This document shows, one piece after another, positions 16,130-20,475 of a stretch of DNA of 20,475 nt. The first letter of the stretch is position 1; every line of letters starts with the position of its first letter. Made by a program: the position numbers and the translations under genes. The notes under the pieces are model-generated. The model was not told where the DNA came from and made no database searches. It worked only from the letters and a program-made list of their open reading frames with translations. The DNA is taken from assembly GCF_000955955.1 (NCBI RefSeq), contig NZ_JYJG01000435.1, positions 1 to 20,475 on the forward strand, in the 5' to 3' direction. Source of the stretch: Lentzea aerocolonigenes (GTDB lineage Bacteria > Actinomycetota > Actinomycetes > Mycobacteriales > Pseudonocardiaceae).

Positions 16130-16959
16130 CAGACCATCCCGAGTCCCATCAGGTACTCGGCCAGGTCAGGTTCCGAGTGGAACGCGCTGCGCAACGCCAG
16201 CGACCCGTCACACCCGAGCGCGACCTGCTCACGTGACACCGCGCGGCCTTCCAGCCGAAGCCCCTCCAGATAGGCGTCGATGATCTCCTCCCGCACCGGT
16301 GGGAGATCATCGACGGCCATCCGCCCCGCCTGCGCCAGCCCCACGAGCAGCTGCCCCAGATCAGCCCCGACCGGGAACGGGCACTGCCACCCGACGTCGA
16401 TCACCACGAACGACTCCGGATCCTCCTCCGGTACCAACAGGTTCTGCGGACACGCGTCGCCGTGCCCGATCGCTTGAGGCAAGGCTTCCAGCCGCTCCAG
16501 CAGTGCCGGCACGCGCCCGGCGAGCGGTGGACAGTCCGGCCGCAGGAACGCCTCCCTGACCAGCCTTCCCTCGTACAGCAACCGCATCGCGCGGCCCGGC
16601 GCGCCGCCGAACCGCCGCCCGGCCCACCGGCCGAGCCCGAGCGCCGCCCGCCGGAACCGCGCCAGATCCCACGGAACGTCAGCGCACCGCACGTCCTCCA
16701 GCCAGAGCCCGATCCGGTCGCCCAGATCGTCCACGCGCAGCACTTCCGGCCGGCGCATCCCAGGCGGCAACTCGAAGGCGCACAGCAGGAACTCCGCCTC
16801 GTCCCGCCACGGGAACTCTCCGACCAGCTCCGCGAGCGAGCCGGGGAACACCGGCCGCCGCAACACCTTCACGAACACGGACGAGCCACCGGACACCACC
16901 CGGTAGAGCGCGGCCGTCGTCACCGCGACCGGCCGGAACGCCACCGCGTCGACCCTCAC
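16126..16959 (-). CDS. Phosphotransferase (APH / choline kinase-like fold)
   Basis: This 277-aa protein has an aminoglycoside phosphotransferase-like kinase fold: ATP-binding Lys31 in VFVKVL, the catalytic loop HGDACPQN with His166, Asp168 and Asn173, and the metal-binding Asp188 in VVIDVGWQ. Substrates of this superfamily range from aminoglycosides to sugars and choline, and this one cannot be assigned; calling it a resistance enzyme is not justified. The GTG at 16959 overlaps the MarR stop (GTGA), so it is translated with the regulator and presumably repressed by it. The frame is open upstream to 17043, but that part lies in marR. It ends in the shared CTAG with the nudix gene. Confidence 0.82.
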   Translation of the reverse strand: MRVDAVAFRPVAVTTAALYRVVSGGSSVFVKVLRRPVFPGSLAELVGEFPWRDEAEFLLCAFELPPGMRRPEVLRVDDLGDRIGLWLEDVRCADVPWDLARFRRAALGLGRWAGRRFGGAPGRAMRLLYEGRLVREAFLRPDCPPLAGRVPALLERLEALPQAIGHGDACPQNLLVPEEDPESFVVIDVGWQCPFPVGADLGQLLVGLAQAGRMAVDDLPPVREEIIDAYLEGLRLEGRAVSREQVALGCDGSLALRSAFHSEPDLAEYLMGLGMVC

Positions 16960-17375
16960 CGGTACGGATCGGTGATCTCGCCGAGCTTCTCCAGGGCCTC
17001 GCGCAGCTGGGCCATGCGGCGCTTGCCGATGTGCTGTTCCCATTCCGCCTCGATCCTCGCGATCTCCGCCTCGGCGACGGGCGTGGCTCCCTTCGCCTTC
17101 TCGGTGACCCGCACCAGCCTCGCCCGCCCGTCGGTGGGGTCGGGCACCCGTTCCACGTAGCCGAGCTTCTCCAGCTGGTCGACCAGGAACCCGGCCGTCT
17201 GCTTGGTCACCTGGGCGGCCTCGGCGAGTTCCGTCAGGCGGGTGCCGTCCGGGCCGATGCGCTGCAGCACACGGGCCTGGGCGAGGGTCACGTCGAAGCC
17301 CGCGCCGGTGACCGCGGCCATGATCCGGTTCTCCAGGTCCCGGTACGGGATGTAGAGCAGCAGCCCGATGTTCAC
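16956..17375 (-). CDS. MarR-family transcriptional regulator
   Basis: This 139-aa winged-helix dimeric regulator has the MarR order: N-terminal dimerisation helix, the HTH around RLTELAEAAQVTKQTAGFLVDQLEKLGYVER, and the wing DPTDGRARLVRVTEKAKG. A GTG start with AAGGGGAG 6 nt upstream (17382-17389) is well supported. It is divergent from the mycothiol-type enzyme gene over a 78-bp gap holding tandem inverted-repeat sites, the classic setting for a MarR repressor of itself and its neighbour. It is coupled to a phosphotransferase gene. The ligand is unknown; phenolic or electrophilic compounds are usual for the family. Confidence 0.93.
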   Translation of the reverse strand: MNIGLLLYIPYRDLENRIMAAVTGAGFDVTLAQARVLQRIGPDGTRLTELAEAAQVTKQTAGFLVDQLEKLGYVERVPDPTDGRARLVRVTEKAKGATPVAEAEIARIEAEWEQHIGKRRMAQLREALEKLGEITDPYR

Positions 17376-17388
17376 CCGCGCACTCCCC

Positions 17389-17417
17389 TTGTTTTAGTCA
17401 GCCTCTCTGATTAAAGT
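17389..17417 (+). promoter_or_regulatory. Promoter of mycothiol-type enzyme gene
   Basis: TTGTTT (17389-17394), a 17-bp spacer and TAAAGT (17412-17417). Its -10 covers nearly the same bases as the -10 of the opposing marR promoter. Confidence 0.55.
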
Positions 17418-17437
17418 AGTCAGCCTCTCGAACTAAA
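17394..17437. repeat. Tandem 22-bp repeats, probable MarR operators
   Basis: Two direct repeats, 17394-17415 and 17416-17437, share the core TAGTCAGCCTCTC. Each is an imperfect inverted repeat (TAGTC then GATTAA or GAACTAA), the shape of a dimer site. The 22-bp period is about two helical turns, so two dimers would bind on the same face. Confidence 0.7.
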
Positions 17438-17441
17438 TCAA
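17413..17441 (-). promoter_or_regulatory. Promoter of marR
   Basis: On the minus strand TTGATT (17436-17441), a 17-bp spacer and TACTTT (17413-17418). It faces the opposite promoter with overlapping -10 boxes. Confidence 0.55.
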
Positions 17442-17453
17442 GGGGAGAACGCC

Positions 17454-18062
17454 ATGGACGACACCACGATCTGGCAGACGATCGACGCCGAACGCACGGC
17501 AACGGCGGACCTGCTCGCGAACCTCACCGACGTGGAGTGGACCTATCCGTCGCTGTGCGAGGGCTGGACCGTGCGCGAGGTCGCCGCCCACCTGTCGCTC
17601 GCGCACCGGATGGGCGTCCGCGACGCGATCCGCGAGTACGTGAAGGCCCGCGGGAGCTTCAACCGCATGGTCGACCAGACCGCACGCGCCGAGGCGCGCA
17701 GACCGACCGAAGAGCTCGTCGCGGAACTGCGCGGTGCCGTCGGCGTCCACAAGCTCGCGCCCGGCCAGAGCCTCAAGAACGCCCTGATGGACATCATGGT
17801 GCACACGCAGGACATGGCCCTGCCGCTCGGCATCGAACGCCACATGCCGATCGAGGCCGCCGTCGTGTCCGCGGACGACCTGTGGCGGATCGGCTTCCCG
17901 TTCCACGCCCGCAAAAGACTGGCCGGCTACCGGCTCGTCGCAACCGACGCCGACTGGTCGGCAGGCGAAGGCACCGAGGTCAGCGGCCCGATCGAAGCGC
18001 TCCTCATGCTGCTGGCCGGCCGCACGGCCACGATCCCGCGGCTCACCGGCATCAGCGTCTAG
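17454..18062 (+). CDS. Maleylpyruvate isomerase-family, mycothiol-dependent-type enzyme
   Basis: This 202-aa DinB-like four-helix protein belongs to the actinobacterial maleylpyruvate isomerase N-terminal group (TIGR03083 type). His46 in VREVAAHL and the Asp113-x3-His117-x2-Asp120 helix (DIMVHTQD) match the divalent-metal ligands of this group. The SLCEGWTVREV block before His46 is characteristic. Members use or are thought to use mycothiol as a thiol cofactor in isomerisation or detoxification; the substrate here is unknown. ATG 17454 has AAGGGGAG 6 nt upstream (17440-17447). Divergence from MarR across shared operators suggests induction by a toxic or aromatic compound. It ends in a CTAG shared with the convergent GNAT gene. 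Confidence 0.88.
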   Translation: MDDTTIWQTIDAERTATADLLANLTDVEWTYPSLCEGWTVREVAAHLSLAHRMGVRDAIREYVKARGSFNRMVDQTARAEARRPTEELVAELRGAVGVHKLAPGQSLKNALMDIMVHTQDMALPLGIERHMPIEAAVVSADDLWRIGFPFHARKRLAGYRLVATDADWSAGEGTEVSGPIEALLMLLAGRTATIPRLTGISV

Positions 18063-18643
18063 AGCGAGCGCACCATCCGCCGGCACACGTAGACGCGCTC
18101 GAACCGTTGGCGCATCTCGGCTTCCCGTTCGATCCGCGCGTGCAGGAACGCCCCGGCGGCCACCAGCCCGTGCTTCGCGATGATCGCCGTGTCGGCTTCG
18201 TCGGGCGACGCGTGCACGTGCAGATATCGCGAGACCTCCTCGAACCCGTTGCGCGCGTACCACTCCAGGGCGGCCTTGTCCTCGCGAGCCCAGGCGCCGA
18301 GAGTCGTGACACCGCACCGGTCCAGCCGCCGCAGCGCCTCCTCCAGCAACGCCGTGGCGATCCCCCGCCCCTGATGGCCGGGATGCACCACCACGGTGTC
18401 GATCGTCGCCTCCGCGCCGGTCACCGACACGTCCAGCACTCCGACCACGTCGTCGTCCAGCGCGACCAGCTCCAGATCGGTGCGGCGCTTAGCCTGCCAG
18501 ACGTCGTCGTAGTAGTTCGTCGCGAGGAACCCCAGCACCCGGCAGCGCAGCCACGACGGCTCGTCCGCCGGCTCGTAGTCCCTGATCTCCGCGGGCGGCC
18601 CGGGCACGACCGCGGCCCGGCCCGTTGCGCCGAGCAAGTTCAC
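18059..18643 (-). CDS. GNAT-family N-acetyltransferase
   Basis: The acetyl-CoA-binding motif A is clear: DTVVVHPGHQGRGIATALLE, with the QGRGIA loop, followed by the ALEWYARNGFEE motif B region. The N-terminus contains EIRDYEPADEPSWLRCRV, typical of GNATs that begin close to that point. The start is uncertain. GTG 18643 is given, but its GGGGAA is too close; TTG 18637 has GGGGA at a good distance, and GTG 18607 would give a more typical length. The true protein is about 180-195 aa. The C-terminal part after residue 150 (HLHVHASPDEADTAI region onwards) is an extension seen in some relatives. The substrate is unknown. The stop shares CTAG with the convergent enzyme gene. Confidence 0.85.
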   Translation of the reverse strand: MNLLGATGRAAVVPGPPAEIRDYEPADEPSWLRCRVLGFLATNYYDDVWQAKRRTDLELVALDDDVVGVLDVSVTGAEATIDTVVVHPGHQGRGIATALLEEALRRLDRCGVTTLGAWAREDKAALEWYARNGFEEVSRYLHVHASPDEADTAIIAKHGLVAAGAFLHARIEREAEMRQRFERVYVCRRMVRSL

Positions 18644-18770
18644 TTCCCCAGTTCGACCCCTGGCGGCGTCGACCACGTCATCCCCCAGCTCAGCTCCAGC
18701 CGGACGTCTCCGGCACCGTCCAGGGTTCCGCATGTCAGGCCTGCCCGCACCCAGGTTTCGTCAGTCACCG

Positions 18771-18799
18771 TTGCCAGGAACATACTCGGTATGCATACT
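18771..18799 (+). promoter_or_regulatory. Promoter of padR
   Basis: TTGCCA (18771-18776), a 17-bp spacer and CATACT (18794-18799), one of the best promoters in the window. The ATG at 18808 is 8 nt past the -10 with no ribosome site, so the message is probably leaderless. Confidence 0.6.
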
Positions 18800-18807
18800 C
18801 AGTACGC
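18782..18807. repeat. Tandem 13-bp repeats, probable PadR operator
   Basis: ATACTCGGTATGC and ATACTCAGTACGC (11 of 13 identical) abut and end at the padR start codon. Their junction contains the perfect palindrome GTATGCATAC (18789-18798), extendable to a 20-bp imperfect palindrome at 18784-18803. The block covers the -10, as expected for autorepression. Confidence 0.65.
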
Positions 18808-19353
18808 ATGTCGGTCAAACATGGTCTGCTCGCGCTGCTGGAGCGTGGGCCCATGTACGGCTACCAGCTGCGAGTGGCGTTCGACTCGGCCACCGGCGGC
18901 ACGTGGCCGTTGAACATCGGGCAGGTCTACACGACGTTGTCGCGCCTGGAGCGCGACGATCTGGTCGCCGCACTGCCTGAGAAAGAGGGCCAGCGCCCCT
19001 ACGAGATCACCGCCCAGGGCCGCACCGAGCTCAAGAAGTGGTTCGCGTCCCCGGTGAAGCGCGGCGACAGGCCCCGCGACGAGGTGGCGATCAAACTCGC
19101 GCTCGCCATCACCACACCGGGCGTCGACGTCGCCGAGGTAGTGATGACCCAGCGCACCGCCACGATGCGCACGCTGCAGGAGTACACGCGCCTCAAGACC
19201 CAGCCGGGCGACCTGCCGTGGCTGCTCGTCCTGGACGCGATGATCTTCCAGGCGGAGGCCGAACTGCGCTGGCTAGACCACTGCGAGGCCAGCCTCGTGC
19301 ACTACGAACCCCGCCCCGTCCCCGCCACGGCAGAGGTCGAGGTGCCGAGATGA
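18808..19353 (+). CDS. PadR-family transcriptional regulator
   Basis: This 181-aa PadR protein has an N-terminal winged helix (MSVKHGLLALLERGPMYGYQL, then NIGQVYTTLSRLERDDLV and the basic wing EKEGQRPYEITAQGR) and a C-terminal dimerisation helix region (LLVLDAMIFQAEAELRWLDHCEA). This matches the PadR group that pairs with drug- or peptide-type ABC exporters. ATG 18808 fits the promoter spacing and the family N-terminus; the frame is open further upstream but that part is non-coding. The stop overlaps the next gene (ATGA), the transporter relic, so the regulator appears intact while its target is not. Confidence 0.93.
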   Translation: MSVKHGLLALLERGPMYGYQLRVAFDSATGGTWPLNIGQVYTTLSRLERDDLVAALPEKEGQRPYEITAQGRTELKKWFASPVKRGDRPRDEVAIKLALAITTPGVDVAEVVMTQRTATMRTLQEYTRLKTQPGDLPWLLVLDAMIFQAEAELRWLDHCEASLVHYEPRPVPATAEVEVPR

Positions 19354-19733
19354 CCGTCCTCGAGCTACGCGACGTCCACCGCGTCCACGGCACCGGCGAG
19401 ACAGTCCTGCGCCTGCCGCGGTCCAAAGTGGACGCCGGAGCCGCCGCAGTCCTCGTCACCCACGACGCCCGCCACGCCGCCTGGGCCGACCGCGTGATCT
19501 TCCTGCGCGACGGCGTGCTCGTCGACGTCTCCCAGCGCGACCAGCCGGAAGAACTGCTGAGCACCCCGGCCCTGAACGTCGGCTACACCAACATCTGGCC
19601 CCAACCAGACCTCACCCCACTGACCATCCCCTGGCTCAACATCGCCATCTCACTACTGGCCGTACCAGCCACCACCATGCTGGGCGCGGCCCTCTTCACC
19701 CGTTCCCGCCTGCCAATCGAACGCCGCGAATAG
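19350..19733 (+). pseudogene. Deletion chimera of ABC ATPase and FtsX-like permease ends
   Basis: The 127-aa frame starts like a MacB/LolD-type ABC ATPase (MTVLELRDVHRVHGTGETVLR, about 1-21). It then jumps, with no Walker A, Q-loop or ABC signature, to the end of such a protein: VLVTHDARHAAWADRVIFLRDG at about 34-55, which holds the H-loop histidine His38. From about residue 73 it resembles an FtsX-like permease C-terminus, with one hydrophobic helix at about 94-116 and the closing TRSRLPIERR. The parts fit a former padR-ATPase-permease operon reduced by at least two in-frame deletions. It cannot hydrolyse ATP. Whether the 127-aa product is made and does anything is open. ATG 19350 overlaps the padR stop. 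Confidence 0.8.
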
Positions 19734-19736
19734 TCT
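19731..19736 (+). promoter_or_regulatory. Candidate -10 box for leaderless hydrolase gene
   Basis: TAGTCT, which includes the stop codon of the chimera, is followed by 7 nt and ATG 19744. No ribosome site is visible, and this spacing decides for ATG 19744 over GTG 19738. Confidence 0.5.
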
Positions 19737-19743
19737 CGTGGCC

Positions 19744-20376
19744 ATGACGACCTTCGCGATCGTGCACGGAGCAGGCGACGTCGGCTGGTCCTGGCACCTG
19801 GTAGCCGCCGCCCTGGAAGCCAAGGGCCACACCGCAATCGCCCCCGACCTCCCCACCGAGGACGAGACGAAGGACCTGGCGGACTGGGCGTCCACAGTGG
19901 TGGCCGCCCTCCCGTCCACCGAGGACGTGATCGTCGTGGGCCACTCCTTCGGCGGCCTGGTCGCTCCTCTGGTAGCGGCCCAAATCAACGCCAAGGCCCT
20001 CGTCCACGTCACCGCGATGCTCCCCAAACCAGGCGAAACACCGGGCGACTGGTGGGAGAAGACGGGCTACGAAGACTCGGGCCTGGAAGACCAGTTCTGG
20101 CACGACGTCCCACCAGAACTGGCGGCGGAGTCGCAGAAGCGGGAGCGGGCCATGTCCGAGCACGCCATGGGAATCCCGTGGCCCCTGGACGCGATGCCCG
20201 ACGTGCCAACGCACTTCATCCTGTGTACGAACGACCGCTTCTTCCCACCAGCCTTCATGCGCCGAGTAGTCGCAGACCGCCTCGGCATCGAACCGGTGGA
20301 ACTGGCCGCAGGCCACTGCGCCCAACTGAGCAAGCCAGAAGAACTGGCAACCCTACTAGCCAGATATGCCAACTAA
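19744..20376 (+). CDS. Alpha/beta hydrolase (esterase-like)
   Basis: This 210-aa protein is a small alpha/beta hydrolase of the esterase/hydroxynitrile-lyase-like group. It starts MTTFAIVHGAGDVGWSW with the HGAG oxyanion region, carries nucleophile Ser68 in GHSFGG, a candidate acid Asp164 in CTNDRFF, and catalytic His191 in GHCAQLSKPEEL. The lid is short (about residues 95-150). The substrate is not evident. It follows the transporter relic by 10 nt but seems to have its own -10 box. Codon choice here is slightly more A-rich than in the neighbours, noticeable by eye in the last 200 bases. Confidence 0.9.
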   Translation: MTTFAIVHGAGDVGWSWHLVAAALEAKGHTAIAPDLPTEDETKDLADWASTVVAALPSTEDVIVVGHSFGGLVAPLVAAQINAKALVHVTAMLPKPGETPGDWWEKTGYEDSGLEDQFWHDVPPELAAESQKRERAMSEHAMGIPWPLDAMPDVPTHFILCTNDRFFPPAFMRRVVADRLGIEPVELAAGHCAQLSKPEELATLLARYAN

Positions 20377-20405
20377 TCGCAATGCCGAAGGCGAGCCGAC
20401 CCGAT

Positions 20406-20434
20406 GGCGAAGCCGAGGCGTCTTGGCTTTTGCC
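20406..20434 (+). terminator. Terminator after alpha/beta hydrolase
   Basis: AGCCGA (20411-20416) pairs with TTGGCT (20423-20428) across a 6-nt loop, with one G-U wobble, and runs into TTTT (20428-20431). Pairing can extend through GGC at 20406-20408 with GCC at 20432-20434. It lies 30 nt after the stop. Confidence 0.6.
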
Positions 20435-20475
20435 CTTCGCGTGCGCTCCGGGTGGGGTCCCGTCACGAGTCGTGC
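20435..20475. other. Unassigned end of window
   Basis: GC-rich sequence after the terminator with no supported gene or site. Confidence 0.3.

Noticed and set aside
16126..16959. Aminoglycoside resistance gene
   Set aside because: The kinase fold fits, but the superfamily covers many substrates and nothing points to an aminoglycoside.
18640..18670. tRNA T-arm-like stretch (GTTCGACCCCTGG)
   Set aside because: Only a 4-bp stem is possible and no acceptor, D or anticodon arms surround it. Probably chance.
1..20475. CRISPR array, prophage, transposon, integron or biosynthetic cluster
   Set aside because: No spaced repeat array, transposase, integrase, phage or synthase domain was recognised. 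The window reads as ordinary chromosome with one decayed transporter.

Overview
The window is chromosomal DNA from a high-GC actinomycete. The evidence is the pafA / pafB-pafC / tatA-tatC cluster, a mycothiol-type DinB/maleylpyruvate isomerase protein, many GTG starts, and several apparently leaderless genes with a TANNNT box 6-8 nt before the start codon. The protein styles fit Pseudonocardiales (Lentzea/Saccharothrix/Actinosynnema-like), but that placement is inference. Coding density is very high, no gene-free stretch exceeds about 165 bp, and I saw no phage, IS element, CRISPR array or RNA gene.

Left half (1-10313), all minus strand. Read in transcription order it runs: pafA (Pup ligase), a secreted Asp-box beta-propeller, a P-loop uridine-kinase-like protein, a haloacetate-dehalogenase-like hydrolase, pafB, pafC, a small membrane protein, tatA, tatC, a diacylglycerol-kinase-family gene, and htpG with a terminator at the window edge. 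Most junctions overlap or lie within a few tens of bases, so this is one or two long operons joining pupylation, the PafBC DNA-damage regulator, Tat export and a chaperone. The three genes between pafA and pafB are the unusual part.

Middle (10394-16129), plus strand. A PAP2 phosphatase/lipid kinase fusion is followed by a 26-nt-arm hairpin, an IclR-type regulator, then glpK-glpD-nudix with overlapping ends. A near-identical 17-bp palindrome lies in the iclR promoter and across the glpK transcription start, so the regulator probably controls itself and glycerol catabolism (compare GylR of Streptomyces). No glycerol facilitator gene is present.

Right part (16126-20475). A MarR regulator plus a small-molecule phosphotransferase are divergent from a mycothiol-dependent-type enzyme. 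Both promoters share one -10 region inside tandem 22-bp repeats. A GNAT gene follows, then a PadR regulator whose promoter and start codon sit in tandem 13-bp repeats. PadR is translationally coupled to a 127-aa chimera made of the two ends of an ABC ATPase and the C-terminal end of its FtsX-like permease, a deletion relic. A leaderless alpha/beta hydrolase and a terminator close the window. Twice, convergent genes end inside a shared CTAG.

No wholly new system is evident. The best leads are the IclR operator pair, the MarR shared-promoter switch, the ABC deletion chimera coupled to an apparently intact PadR, and the genes inserted between pafA and pafBC.
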